From an uncultured Shimia sp. (GTDB lineage: Bacteria; Pseudomonadota; Alphaproteobacteria; Rhodobacterales; Rhodobacteraceae): DNA of 60,068 nt. How positions within the stretch are numbered: position 1 is the first letter of the stretch; the number at the start of each line of letters is the position of its first letter. The stretch spans positions 1 to 60,068 of the forward strand of contig CALCOY010000118.1 of NCBI GenBank assembly GCA_937897325.1. The letters are read 5' to 3'. A program made the position numbers and the translations under genes. This document shows positions 1 to 8,415 of this stretch, in pieces. The notes below the pieces were generated by a model. That model was not told the origin of the DNA. It searched no databases and was given only the letters and a program-made list of their open reading frames with translations.

Positions 1-134
1 GCCGACGGGTTGCGCAGGGCACCGGCGAGGAAGTTGCCGGCCACGTGGCCCACACCGATCGCTGCCGCGCCCGAGCCGATGGCTGCGAGGCCGGCGCCGA
101 TGAATTGACCCATTTGTGCGATATCGCCTTCCAT
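1..134 (-). CDS. atpE: ATP synthase F0 subunit c, C-terminal part cut by window edge
   Basis: This is the proteolipid of the membrane rotor ring of F-type ATP synthase. The visible reading frame starts [20 protein letters not shown] and continues through a glycine/alanine-rich first transmembrane helix into the conserved polar loop (GALRNPS, the RQP-loop equivalent). That pattern is diagnostic for subunit c. About 44 residues are visible; the second helix with the proton-carrying carboxylate lies outside the window. The start at 134 is preceded on the minus strand by a GGAGAAAAG ribosome-binding site. It lies 60 bp downstream of atpB in the usual alphaproteobacterial F0 order. Confidence is high for identity; the end is a window artefact. 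Confidence 0.93.
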   Translation of the reverse strand, partial: MEGDIAQMGQFIGAGLAAIGSGAAAIGVGHVAGNFLAGALRNPS

Positions 135-194
135 GTCTTTTCTCCTTACGATGGAATGAGGATGCGTAAGGCGGGCATGTCGCCCGCCGCTTGT

Positions 195-950
195 TTAGTG
201 ATGCGGATGAAGTGCGTCTTTCAGATAAACGCATGTCAGAATGGTGAAAACGTAGGCCTGAATGAACGAGACCAGGACCTCAAGCCCGTAGATTGCCACG
301 ACACCGAAAATCGCAATCGGCGCGACAGCGGTCACCTGCGCAAAGCCCGCGAAAACTTTCAAAACGGCGTGACCGGCCATCATATTGCCCGCGAGCCGGA
401 TGGAGTGGCTGACCGGGCGCACGAAATACGAGATCAGTTCGATCACCGCCAGAATGGGGCGCAGAAACAAAGGCGCGCTTTCAACCCAGAAGAGGCTGAG
501 GAACGAAGCACCGTTTTTCACAAAGCCCAGAATTGTTACGGCGATGAAAACGCCAAATCCCATAACGGCTGTGACCGCGATGTGAGAGGTTGTTGTGAAC
601 GACATTGGTATGAGACCAAGGAAGTTCGCGCAAAGGATAAACATGAACAACGTCATGATATATGGGAAGTACTTGATCCCATCCTTTCCGGTCACATCCT
701 CGACCATCTTGTAGACAAAGCCGTAGGCAAGCTCAGCAACGGATTGCCCGCGTGACGGCACCATCGCGCGTTTCGATGTCGTGAGCACCAGTAGGCCAAT
801 GACGGCGAGAATGGCCAAGGCCAGCCACAACGTAACATTGGTCAGCGTGTAAAAAGCGACGGTATCACCACCAAAAAGCGGCTTCACGATAAACTGGCTC
901 ATTGGGTCAAATGAGAGACCACTGCCTTCGCCTTTTGCCTCAGTTGCCAT
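195..950 (-). CDS. atpB: ATP synthase F0 subunit a
   Basis: The protein forms the half-channels that carry protons to the c-ring in the inner membrane. Its 251 residues include five to six hydrophobic segments. The conserved helix contains [20 protein letters not shown], holding the essential arginine (SIRLAGNM), and a late segment is rich in [13 protein letters not shown], typical of subunit a. I chose the ATG at 950 ([11 protein letters not shown]), which overlaps the end of atpI by 11 bp. A longer frame beginning at 977 would add nine atypical charged residues. It sits between atpI and atpE in one minus-strand operon. Length and motifs are normal for the family. Confidence 0.95.
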   Translation of the reverse strand: MATEAKGEGSGLSFDPMSQFIVKPLFGGDTVAFYTLTNVTLWLALAILAVIGLLVLTTSKRAMVPSRGQSVAELAYGFVYKMVEDVTGKDGIKYFPYIMTLFMFILCANFLGLIPMSFTTTSHIAVTAVMGFGVFIAVTILGFVKNGASFLSLFWVESAPLFLRPILAVIELISYFVRPVSHSIRLAGNMMAGHAVLKVFAGFAQVTAVAPIAIFGVVAIYGLEVLVSFIQAYVFTILTCVYLKDALHPHH

Positions 951-1338
951 CGTGGCCCTCTTTCTCATCCGCGGCACTTGCCGCCTGTTTCTCCTGAACC
1001 TCTTTCGCGCTGCGCATCATCGTCTGAATGCCGGCCGCGAAGCCCAGAAAGACAAATATGATCATCAGCCAAGGTGAAGTGCCAAACAGCGCGTCAAGCC
1101 CATACCCCATGCCAAACCCGATCCCGAGACCGGCGACCAGCTCGATCACCATGCGCCATGCCAACTGGGCCTGCGAATAGTGCTCGTCCGACCGGGGCCT
1201 GGGCGCCTGGGCACCTTTGGCGGCGTCGATCCGATCCTGCAATCGCGCAAGGCGGTGCTTTTCATCCGGTTCGACCACGCGCGCTAACCCCCGTCGTCTG
1301 GTTGACGTTGTGCTATTCGGCGAACGGGCCAGAGTCAA
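940..1338 (-). CDS. atpI: AtpI/AtpZ-like F0 assembly protein
   Basis: This is a 132-residue protein with a charged N-terminal half and a glycine-rich transmembrane pair. Positions 60-105 hold [20 protein letters not shown] followed by a second hydrophobic stretch, as in AtpI proteins that help assemble the c-ring or handle Mg/Ca near the synthase. It is the first gene of the atpI-atpB-atpE operon and overlaps atpB. The start is uncertain: the ATG at 1338 gives an unusual S/T/R-rich leader, while the GTG at 1278 ([16 protein letters not shown]) fits the usual start of Rhodobacterales homologues better. Function is inferred from position and fold, not from catalytic residues. Confidence 0.85.
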   Translation of the reverse strand: MTLARSPNSTTSTRRRGLARVVEPDEKHRLARLQDRIDAAKGAQAPRPRSDEHYSQAQLAWRMVIELVAGLGIGFGMGYGLDALFGTSPWLMIIFVFLGFAAGIQTMMRSAKEVQEKQAASAADEKEGHDGN

Positions 1339-1422
1339 CGACCCTAAAGGCCCGTAGGGGAAGCTATCAAGAAACTGTTTTATAAAGGTATTTTCTGCTC
1401 TGAGCCAATCGCACTACCGCAG

Positions 1423-1836
1423 ATGGATCTCGGTCCTCCGGTTTTGGCGCGTCAGAGCATATTCAACCATCTGGTTGACGATCTATGGGGCGCAGGCCAT
1501 GCAGAGCAGATGAATGACTCCCTAGACACGGTCTTTTCAGCGCTGGCAGATCCAACGCGACGAAAGATCCTAAGCATGCTGCTGGAAGACGACATGGCCG
1601 TGACGGATGTGGCCGACCCTTTCGACATATCGCTTGCCGCAATCTCCAAGCATCTGGGCATTCTGACGCGCGCCGGTCTGATCGCACAGGAAAAGCGTGG
1701 GCGGGTGAAGTGGTGCAAACTGCAACCTGATGCGTTGCGCGATGCGTCGGTCTGGATGCAAAGCTTTGGACAATTCGAGGCGGTGAACCTCGACTCGCTG
1801 GAGGTCTTTCTTAGAAGCGAGCGGCTGCTTGACTAA
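1423..1836 (+). CDS. ArsR-family winged-helix transcriptional regulator
   Basis: The 137-residue protein contains the ArsR signature FSALADPTRRKILSMLLED followed by VTDVADPFDISLAAISKHLG, the recognition helix, and a wing region ending EKRGRVKWCKL. No CXC metal-binding motif is seen in the alpha-3 helix, so it is probably the non-metal branch often paired with SRPBCC-type proteins; no such partner is adjacent here. The frame opens at 1423, but the ATG at 1510 (MNDSLDTVFSALADP) starts exactly at the conserved domain and is a good alternative. It is divergent from atpI. Its ligand and targets are unknown. Confidence 0.82.
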   Translation: MDLGPPVLARQSIFNHLVDDLWGAGHAEQMNDSLDTVFSALADPTRRKILSMLLEDDMAVTDVADPFDISLAAISKHLGILTRAGLIAQEKRGRVKWCKLQPDALRDASVWMQSFGQFEAVNLDSLEVFLRSERLLD

Positions 1837-1904
1837 CCAAGCACGCCGAAGCTGACGATAACAAAGGCTGTAAACATCAAGATGAGTGCCAATTCAACTG
1901 ACAT
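1833..1904 (-). CDS. putative 23-residue single-span membrane peptide
   Basis: A short minus-strand frame begins MSVELALILM and ends SFGVLG. It is almost entirely hydrophobic after one acidic residue at position 4. It has an ATG, a purine-rich upstream stretch (AAAGGGG about 7 bases before the start) and a TAG stop that overlaps the TAA of the convergent arsR gene. It resembles in style the small membrane proteins that bind larger membrane complexes, but I recognise no family. Coding is an inference from the RBS plus hydrophobicity; chance is not excluded at this length. Confidence 0.35.
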   Translation of the reverse strand: MSVELALILMFTAFVIVSFGVLG

Positions 1905-2055
1905 GCGAAAACCCCTTTAACAGCCTCAAGCAAAGGTCAATAACCGGGCCAAAATGTTCAATCACGGGGAGACGAACCACAATGTTCCCCGCAGTCACAA
2001 ACGTATATTCCGAAAGAGTCCGAACAAGCCTACCGTAACGTCACCTTCACACGCA

Positions 2056-2964
2056 TTACATGTTGGTAACACCTTTTGGGCGTAGCTCTTCATCTTGAAG
2101 TAGTAGAAACAGCGCAATCATCGTAAGACCTACGCCGACCAGCAGCAGCGGCGACGGTAGAGCATTTCCGAGGGCGACCTCCCAGACGATGACCCAGCTT
2201 GGCGTGAGATAGGTATAGGCCATCACCTTTGCGCTTGGCAGCCGGAGCGTAGCAAATTGCAACAAGACGAATGTGGCGGCGGAAGCAAAAACGGCGGTGT
2301 ACGCAAGTGTGATCCAGACAATCGGGGGCAATGCCGTCCATTGCGTTGCGCGCAAATCGGGCCAGGCGTAGATGCCCAGAAGGCAGGCGCCTGCCACAAG
2401 AACACCGAACGTGAAAACAAGGGCCGCTTCACCCCGGTTCAGCTTTCGCACCATGGGCGTGTAGATCGCGTGGCTGACACAACCGAAAAAGTAGATGATC
2501 TCACCCCGCCCGATCTCGAATGCCAGAACAGCAGACACATCTGCGCGGAAGATGACCCAAAGCGCGCCAAACGCGCCAATCAGAAGGGCAAAGCCCATGC
2601 GCAGTGTCGTGATCTGACGCAACAGGACCCAGCCAAAAAGGCCCGCCATGACTGGGGTCAGCGTAAAAACGGCAGCCGCACTGACCGGCTGGGCGGTTTT
2701 TAGCCCTTCGAACATCAAAACGAAGTAGGCCCCGAAAAGCCCGCCGAGAACCGCGTAGCGCCACGGGGCTTGAAGCGCCTCTCGCGGAACACCGCCTTTC
2801 AGCAATACAACCAAACCGATGACACAGGCTGCCACGACAAACCGGACGGCGTTGAACGCAGAGGGCGAGATTTCGTTTGCCGCGAGATACCCCAGCGAAA
2901 ATGACCCTGCGACCAGGGCCGAGAACAGGAGCATGGCCAGATGCCCCTGCGCGGCGGATTTCAT
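2056..2964 (-). CDS. EamA/DMT-family transporter
   Basis: This 302-residue integral membrane protein has ten predicted hydrophobic segments in two repeated halves, the layout of drug/metabolite transporters. Typical pieces are the first helix LAMLLFSALVAGSFSLGYLA, the mid-protein FGCVSHAIYTPMVRKLNRGE and the last helix LLLVGVGLTMIALFLLLQ. The ATG at 2964 overlaps the stop of the upstream LysR gene as ATGA, so the two are translationally coupled. An in-frame extension to 3054 would run inside the LysR gene and is polar, so it was rejected. The LysR neighbour probably controls it. The substrate cannot be told from sequence. Confidence 0.85.
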   Translation of the reverse strand: MKSAAQGHLAMLLFSALVAGSFSLGYLAANEISPSAFNAVRFVVAACVIGLVVLLKGGVPREALQAPWRYAVLGGLFGAYFVLMFEGLKTAQPVSAAAVFTLTPVMAGLFGWVLLRQITTLRMGFALLIGAFGALWVIFRADVSAVLAFEIGRGEIIYFFGCVSHAIYTPMVRKLNRGEAALVFTFGVLVAGACLLGIYAWPDLRATQWTALPPIVWITLAYTAVFASAATFVLLQFATLRLPSAKVMAYTYLTPSWVIVWEVALGNALPSPLLLVGVGLTMIALFLLLQDEELRPKGVTNM

Positions 2965-3839
2965 ACCTGCCAGTCTTTCGCGCGCGCCTTGAGAAAGGCG
3001 AGGAACGTCTGCACTTTTGTCGTGCGGTGCAGATCGACATGCGTGACCAGCCAAAGCGGCGCAGACCAGTCTTCGCGCGGCGTCAGGATCTCGACTAATT
3101 CGGGGTTTTGGCGCGCCTCCAGGATTGGCATGAAGCCGATACCCGCACCCGCAAACACCGCATATTCCATCATCCGCACGTCGGTTCCGCGAAAGGTCAC
3201 GGCCTCGCGCGGCACTTTCTCACTGAGCCAGCGATTGAAGGGTGCGCGGCTGTCTTCCGCGTCATGACCGACAAATCGGTGCTGGGTCAGGTCTTTCTCG
3301 GTCTTGGGCGCACCATGCCTTTCGACGTAAACCCGCGAGGCAAAAAGCCCCATACTTTGCCGCACGAAGGGTTGCACGACGTTGTCCGGCTGATCGGGCG
3401 CATTGCCTGCGCGGATGGCGACATGCGCCTCACCGTATTCAAGGCGAAAGAGCCTGTCGCCTGTCAGATAGCGTACGATGACATCAGGGTGTTCGGCCTG
3501 AAACTCTGCGAGGGCCGGTGTCATCCGCGGGGCCAGGCTGATCAATGAGGTAATGACCAACTCTCCTGATACGCTGTCGCCCTGCCCTTTGATCCGCCCG
3601 ACCAACTGGCTGAACTGATCGTCGGTCGCTTGTGCCACCCGAAACAGATCATCGCCTGCTTCGGTCGGTGTGTACCCCCGCGCGTGGCGTTGAAACAGTT
3701 TGACCCCCAGCCGCCCCTCAAGCGCATCGATATGACGAATGACCGTTGCGTGGTGTACACCGAGGATTTCCGCTGCTCCGCTTACGGTGCCCATGCGTGC
3801 AACCTGATAGGCGGTTTTGATTTCGTCCCAATTGTCCAT
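2961..3839 (-). CDS. LysR-family transcriptional regulator
   Basis: The 292-residue protein has the LysR helix-turn-helix at residues 1-60: AYQVARMGTVSGAAEILGVH then ATVIRHIDALEGRLGVKLFQ. A periplasmic-binding-like effector domain follows. The start at 3839 (MDNWDEIKTAYQ) matches the paralogue at 48578-49447 (MDKWSELRTVYH); an upstream frame to 3869 is unlikely. It is followed by the coupled EamA transporter and is divergent from the azoreductase at 3953, so it may regulate either or both through the 113-bp gap. The effector is unknown. Confidence 0.9.
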   Translation of the reverse strand: MDNWDEIKTAYQVARMGTVSGAAEILGVHHATVIRHIDALEGRLGVKLFQRHARGYTPTEAGDDLFRVAQATDDQFSQLVGRIKGQGDSVSGELVITSLISLAPRMTPALAEFQAEHPDVIVRYLTGDRLFRLEYGEAHVAIRAGNAPDQPDNVVQPFVRQSMGLFASRVYVERHGAPKTEKDLTQHRFVGHDAEDSRAPFNRWLSEKVPREAVTFRGTDVRMMEYAVFAGAGIGFMPILEARQNPELVEILTPREDWSAPLWLVTHVDLHRTTKVQTFLAFLKARAKDWQV

Positions 3840-3952
3840 GTCGCCGGATCTACCTGTGCGAAATATCACAAATGTTGTTGATTTATGGGAATTGCGTTCA
3901 GATTTGCAAGGGCCAATTCTACAGGCACACCTACCAGCCCAAAGGAAACGTT

Positions 3953-4531
3953 ATGACCCATAATGTACTGCATATCGACAGCTCTGCCCGGATCGAAGGT
4001 TCTGTTTCTCGGGATCTTTCCGCGTCGATCGTGGCGCACCTTGGCGGCACCGTCATCCGCCGCGACCTGACCAACGCGCTGCCCCAGATCACCGCCGATT
4101 GGGTGGGCGCCAATTTCACGTCAGCCGATCAACGTGACGCCCTACAGCGCGACACGTTGGCCCTGTCGGATGAACTGGTTCAGGAGGTTGAGGCCGCGGA
4201 CATCATCGTCATCGGTGCCCCGATCTACAATTTTTCGGTGCCCGCCAGCCTCAAGGCCTGGATCGATCTGATTGCCCGCGCTGGCCGGACTTTTCGGTAT
4301 ACGGAAAAGGGCCCGGAAGGTCTGCTGGGCGGCAAGCGTGCAATCATCGCCGTCGCATCGGGCGGCACCGAGGTGGGCGGGGACGCCGACTTTGCGAGCA
4401 AGTATCTTACGTTTGTTCTGAATTTCATTGGGATCACCGATATCGAAATCATCGCGGCCGATCAGGTGATGGTCCACGGCGAGACCGCAGTCGAACAGGC
4501 CAAGGCCAAGATCGAGCATCTGGCCGCCTGA
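3953..4531 (+). CDS. azoR: FMN-dependent NADH-azoreductase (flavodoxin-like fold)
   Basis: The 192-residue protein belongs to the AzoR group, which reduces quinones and azo compounds with NAD(P)H and FMN. The N-terminal phosphate-binding loop HIDSSARIEGSVSRDLS is followed by the FMN-binding segment APIYNFSVPASLKAWIDLIA, then AGRTFRYTEKGPEGLLGGK, all characteristic of the family. The ATG at 3953 has AGGAAA just upstream and is preferred over a frame extending to 3872. It is divergent from the LysR gene, which suggests induction by that regulator, perhaps by quinones or electrophiles. Length is normal. Confidence 0.88.
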   Translation: MTHNVLHIDSSARIEGSVSRDLSASIVAHLGGTVIRRDLTNALPQITADWVGANFTSADQRDALQRDTLALSDELVQEVEAADIIVIGAPIYNFSVPASLKAWIDLIARAGRTFRYTEKGPEGLLGGKRAIIAVASGGTEVGGDADFASKYLTFVLNFIGITDIEIIAADQVMVHGETAVEQAKAKIEHLAA

Positions 4532-4583
4532 AGATTGGTTGGCATCGCTGGACGGTGCCCTTACACCTACCTATCGTTGGGGC

Positions 4584-5060
4584 ATGGTGGTTTTGCGCAA
4601 TCTGCCCTCGCAACTTATCCTGGCCCATGCACCCTGGAGCACGGGCTATGTCCTCATCTTCTTCATTCTCGCATTTTCAGCGGTAGCACTGGCGCTTGTC
4701 TTTGACGGTCAGACCAGCGGGATCGGCACACTTTTGGCGATCGGTGCTGTGCCGACCCTGATGTTTGCTTTGATGGTCAAAAAGGATCAGGTGATCCTGA
4801 ATGCAGGCACCGGCATTGTCACGTTCCAGCGCCGCAGTCTTCTGCGCTATGATCGTGAGGATGTCCCGCTTGCCGATGTGAAGCGCGCCGATGTGGAGAT
4901 TTTGTCTGACACAGCAAGACCTGTGCTGATACTAAAGAACGGTGCTCACCCATTAATTCAGGCGTTTATCTCTGGCAACGGGCCACGGCAAAGCGCCGAC
5001 ATCATCAATTACTGGCTGGCCAACCTAAGGTCTGCGGAGACGCGACGCGCCAAGGGATAA
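4584..5060 (+). CDS. small membrane protein with two N-terminal helices, function unknown
   Basis: About 158 residues are encoded from the ATG at 4584; a TTG at 4539 would add 15. Two hydrophobic segments (YVLIFFILAFSAVALALVF and GTLLAIGAVPTLMFALMV) are followed by a beta-rich cytoplasmic part containing VTFQRRSLLRYDREDVPLAD, which looks like the PH-like domain of small bacterial membrane proteins. It follows azoR closely on the same strand and is convergent with the exported protein at 5067-5591. I do not recognise a named family and assign no function. Confidence 0.65.
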   Translation: MVVLRNLPSQLILAHAPWSTGYVLIFFILAFSAVALALVFDGQTSGIGTLLAIGAVPTLMFALMVKKDQVILNAGTGIVTFQRRSLLRYDREDVPLADVKRADVEILSDTARPVLILKNGAHPLIQAFISGNGPRQSADIINYWLANLRSAETRRAKG

Positions 5061-5066
5061 TGCCCA

Positions 5067-5591
5067 TCATTCGATGATCATGCGGGGCAGCCAATGACTG
5101 TCTGGGTCAGCCTTGTGAAGGTCCGCCAGTCCGATCGGTCGCAGTTCGCCCTGCGTTGGCGGAGCCGATAGCTGATCCATATCCATTTCATGCATGACCC
5201 CAACGAGCGCATCACCTTCCTTCCGAAGGACGTAGTAGACACCGTTCCACATGTTGATCCCGTATTCGGCGGCACCCTTCCAAACAAACATGAAATCATA
5301 TTCGAGATCCGTCAGATCCGCCTCAACCTCGCGCGCGATCTCGTATGGATACGGCACATGACACCAATGCTTGTCAGGGCCTTCCAGACATTTGAAAGGA
5401 CGCATGGACAAAAAGTGATCTGTAAAGACACCATCGGAAAGATCGATGGTGTAGCCGCCGGCATCATCCAAATCGATCTTCGCCACTTCGATCCTCGCAC
5501 CGCTGTTGTCCTCAAGAAAGACCGTCAGTTCCTCTGCAATCGCCGTCGACGCAAGCATTGTGGCAATCGTCAGACATCTGACCAATAGCAA
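5067..5591 (-). CDS. exported protein of unknown function
   Basis: About 174 residues with a signal peptide (LLVRCLTIATMLASTAIAEE, cleavage likely after AIA). The mature protein is acidic and rich in aromatic residues, with two cysteines in MRPFKCLEGPDKHWCHVPYP that could form a disulfide in the periplasm. A strong GGGAGGG lies just before a TTG codon at 5591, which I prefer as start over the GTG at 5606. It is divergent from the PQQ dehydrogenase gene across a 177-bp gap. That position and the periplasmic location hint at a link with alcohol oxidation, but this is only inference; it is not recognisable as XoxJ or a cytochrome c. Confidence 0.65.
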   Translation of the reverse strand: MLLVRCLTIATMLASTAIAEELTVFLEDNSGARIEVAKIDLDDAGGYTIDLSDGVFTDHFLSMRPFKCLEGPDKHWCHVPYPYEIAREVEADLTDLEYDFMFVWKGAAEYGINMWNGVYYVLRKEGDALVGVMHEMDMDQLSAPPTQGELRPIGLADLHKADPDSHWLPRMIIE

Positions 5592-5768
5592 CTCATTCCC
5601 TCCCACATGTCCCGATTGGACGGCTTCACATCATAGCAATCGTGGCCCTTTCAGGCCTTACGACCATTGTTCAATACCTTCGCCAGGGGATTCAACGGAT
5701 AGATAGGGCGGTCGGGAGAGGTGCGCTTTTACAACACCTCGGCCTATTGGAGAAAAGGGAGGAGCAAA

Positions 5769-7532
5769 ATGAACAAGTTCGTTTTGGCCGTTGCGGCGGG
5801 CTTGCTTGCATCGACAAGCAGCTATGCAGGCGTGACGGAGGAGATGCTGCGGGATGACACGGCATCGACGGGCGACGTGCTCACAAATGGGATGGGGCGG
5901 CATCTGCAGCGCTACTCCCCACTGGACACGCTGAACAAGGAGAACGTCAAGAATCTCGTACCAGCATGGGCATTCAGCCTGGGCGGTGAAAAGCAGCGCG
6001 GTCAGGAAACGCAGCCACTCGTGCATGATGGTGTGATGTACATCACCGGGTCTTACTCGCGGCTCTATGCAATTGACGTCAAAACCGGTCAGGAAATCTG
6101 GCAATATGATGCGCGTTTGCCTGAAGGCATCCTGCCCTGCTGTGACGTCGTGAACCGTGGTGCCGCAATCTACGGGGACAACATCTACTTCGGCACACTC
6201 GACGCCCGGATCGTTGCGCTGAACAAAGACACAGGCGATGTCGTCTGGCGCAAGAAGATCGCTGATTACAAGGCGGGCTACAGCTACACCGCCGCCCCGC
6301 TGATCGTGAATGGTCTTATCATAACCGGCAATTCGGGTGGCGAGTTCGGCATCGTCGGCGAAGTGCAGGCGCGGGACGCCGAGACCGGAGAAATGGTCTG
6401 GACCCGTCCTGTTATCGAAGGCCACATGGGCACATATAAGGGCGAAGAAAGCACAATGACCGGGACGCTGAACGCGACTTGGCCCGGCGACATGTGGAAA
6501 ACCGGTGGCGGCGCGACTTGGCTTGGCGGGTCCTACGATATTGAGACAGACACACTGGTCTTCGGTGCGGGCAACCCAGCACCCTGGAACAGCCATCTGC
6601 GCAACGCGGGGCAGCCGCTGGACGACAATTCGGGCGACAACCTCTATGCCGCAAGCCGGATTGGCATCAACCCCGAGAATGGTGAGATCAAGTGGCACTT
6701 CCAGACCACGCCTCGCGAAGGCTGGGACTATGACGGTGTAAACGAAGTCGTGGCCTACACCAACCGCGCTGGTGAAAAACGCTGGGCAACGGCAGATCGG
6801 AATGGCTTCTTCTACGTTTTGAACCGCGAAGACGGAGCGTTCGTCCGCGGTGTGCCTTTCGTCAAGGACATCAGCTGGGCAGAGGGCCTTGATGATACAG
6901 GTCGTCCAGTCTTCAGCGAGGGCAATCGCCCCGGTGATCCGTCAGCCAGCGCAGATGGCAAGAAAGGTGAAGTGATCTTTGCCTCACCTTCTTTCCTGGG
7001 TGGCAAAAACTGGATGCCGATGGCTTTCAGCCAGAACACCGGCAACTTCTATGTGCCTTCGAACGAATGGGGCATGGACATCTGGAACGAGCCGATCACC
7101 TACAAGAAAGGCGCGGCCTATCTCGGTGCTGGCTTTACCATCAAGCCAAACTATGAAGACCACATCGGATCCCTGAAAGCGATCGACCCCGACACGGGCG
7201 ACATCAAGTGGGAGTTCAAGAACGATGCGCCCCTCTGGGGCGGTGTGATGACGACTGCTGGCGGTCTGGTCTTCACCGGCACGCCCGAAGGTGAGTTCAT
7301 CGCATTCGACGATGAGACAGGCGAAAAACTTTGGTCGTTCCAGACAGGTTCGGGCATCGTGGGTCAGCCCATCACATGGGAACAGGACGGAGAGCAGTTC
7401 GTCTCGATCATCTCGGGCTGGGGTGGCGCTGTTCCACTTTGGGGCGGTGAAGTGGCCAAAAAGGTCAATTACCTTAACCAAGGCGGCTTGCTCTGGACCT
7501 TCCGCCTGCCCAAGCAGCTGGCCGAAAACTAA
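5769..7532 (+). CDS. PQQ-dependent alcohol dehydrogenase, lanthanide-type (ExaF/PedH/XoxF-like)
   Basis: A 587-residue periplasmic quinoprotein with a signal peptide ([20 protein letters not shown]) and eight-bladed propeller repeats of the type [12 protein letters not shown]. It has the vicinal cysteine pair C124-C125 ([11 protein letters not shown]) that stacks on PQQ. The catalytic segment [11 protein letters not shown] places a second aspartate (D322) two residues after the catalytic D320. That DxD arrangement is established for lanthanide-dependent enzymes; calcium enzymes lack the second Asp. It oxidises an alcohol and passes electrons to a cytochrome c, but no cytochrome gene is adjacent. 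The start at 5769 has GGGAGGAG upstream. A strong terminator follows. The downstream sensor genes and pqq operon fit a single alcohol-oxidation module. Confidence 0.93.
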   Translation: MNKFVLAVAAGLLASTSSYAGVTEEMLRDDTASTGDVLTNGMGRHLQRYSPLDTLNKENVKNLVPAWAFSLGGEKQRGQETQPLVHDGVMYITGSYSRLYAIDVKTGQEIWQYDARLPEGILPCCDVVNRGAAIYGDNIYFGTLDARIVALNKDTGDVVWRKKIADYKAGYSYTAAPLIVNGLIITGNSGGEFGIVGEVQARDAETGEMVWTRPVIEGHMGTYKGEESTMTGTLNATWPGDMWKTGGGATWLGGSYDIETDTLVFGAGNPAPWNSHLRNAGQPLDDNSGDNLYAASRIGINPENGEIKWHFQTTPREGWDYDGVNEVVAYTNRAGEKRWATADRNGFFYVLNREDGAFVRGVPFVKDISWAEGLDDTGRPVFSEGNRPGDPSASADGKKGEVIFASPSFLGGKNWMPMAFSQNTGNFYVPSNEWGMDIWNEPITYKKGAAYLGAGFTIKPNYEDHIGSLKAIDPDTGDIKWEFKNDAPLWGGVMTTAGGLVFTGTPEGEFIAFDDETGEKLWSFQTGSGIVGQPITWEQDGEQFVSIISGWGGAVPLWGGEVAKKVNYLNQGGLLWTFRLPKQLAEN

Positions 7533-7553
7533 GCCAACTGCATTCATCGATCG

Positions 7554-7581
7554 AAAAGGGGCGCCTCGATGCGCCCCTTTT
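7554..7581 (+). terminator. intrinsic terminator after the PQQ dehydrogenase gene
   Basis: A perfect 11-bp inverted repeat (AAAAGGGGCGC, loop CTCGAT, GCGCCCCTTTT) starts 22 bp after the stop codon. The 3' arm runs into TTTTAATTT. It should end the dehydrogenase transcript and separate it from the response-regulator gene; the repeat is symmetric enough to work on both strands. Confidence 0.85.
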
Positions 7582-7684
7582 AATTTGAGCTTGGTTATTT
7601 GAAAGCAAACCGGCCCTGCGCAATATTCTTGCTTAAGACCTTTTGACAAGAGACGCTGCGGAGACACGCGGCTACCCTGCAAAT

Positions 7685-8386
7685 ATGACAGTGCATACAA
7701 TGACAGATTGTAGAGACGATTTGGTAGCCGTCCCGAACGGGTGGGCGCTGGTGATCGACGATCACCCACTTTTCTGTGATGCGCTCGAACTCACACTGAA
7801 ATCCGTCGCCAAGTTTGACAATGTCGCCAAGGCCGACCTTCTCGAAAATGCGCTCGAGATGATAGATGCACACGGGCGACCGTCGCTGGTGCTTCTGGAT
7901 CTGAACCTGCCGGATGTCAGCGGGCTCGACGGGTTGATCCGGTTGAAACGCAAAGTCGAGAACGCACCGGTGATCATCGTGTCATCGGTGACCGACAATG
8001 CCATCATTGGCGCTGCCATCCGGTCTGGCGCGTCGGGGTTCGTGCCCAAGCACAGCCACCGTTCGGTCTTCAAGGATGCAATCTCACAAATCAACGCAGG
8101 CCAGGTCTTCAAGCCCACGGGTTTTGTAGAAGAAGATATCTCAGACAGTGCCCAAGACGCGCTTTCGCGGCTTGCATCGCTGACCAATCAGCAGGGACGC
8201 ATCCTGCAGTTGATCTGCGAAGGCAAGCTTAACAAGCAGATTGCATACGATCTGTCGATTGCCGAAACGACCGTGAAAGCCCATGTCACTGCGATTATGC
8301 GCAAACTGGGCGTGCAAAGCCGTACGCAGGCCGTTCTGGTCGCGCGCGACGCCAACTTTTCGAATGTCTTGCCAAAAGTGGAGTGA
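7685..8386 (+). CDS. LuxR/NarL-type two-component response regulator
   Basis: A 233-residue regulator with an N-terminal receiver domain: acidic pair VIDDHP, phospho-acceptor D72 in LVLLDLNLPDVSG, T/S in IIVSSVTD and the lysine in GFVPKHSH. The C-terminal LuxR helix-turn-helix is GRILQLICEGKLNKQIAYDL then SIAETTVKAHVTAIMRKLGV. I chose the ATG at 7685; an upstream frame to 7643 lacks support. It stands before the FIST sensor and hybrid kinase and after the PQQ dehydrogenase. By analogy with ErcS'/EraR-type systems of Pseudomonas ethanol oxidation it probably activates the dehydrogenase and/or pqq genes. That target assignment is inference. Confidence 0.9.
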   Translation: MTVHTMTDCRDDLVAVPNGWALVIDDHPLFCDALELTLKSVAKFDNVAKADLLENALEMIDAHGRPSLVLLDLNLPDVSGLDGLIRLKRKVENAPVIIVSSVTDNAIIGAAIRSGASGFVPKHSHRSVFKDAISQINAGQVFKPTGFVEEDISDSAQDALSRLASLTNQQGRILQLICEGKLNKQIAYDLSIAETTVKAHVTAIMRKLGVQSRTQAVLVARDANFSNVLPKVE

Positions 8387-8415
8387 TGTCTCTATCCTGA
8401 TGGACAGGGAGGCAT

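Noticed and set aside
45-755. Plus-strand open frame across the atpB/atpE region
   Set aside because: It is antisense to the clear F0 genes; the composition (many Arg, Asp, His) is typical of antisense frames.
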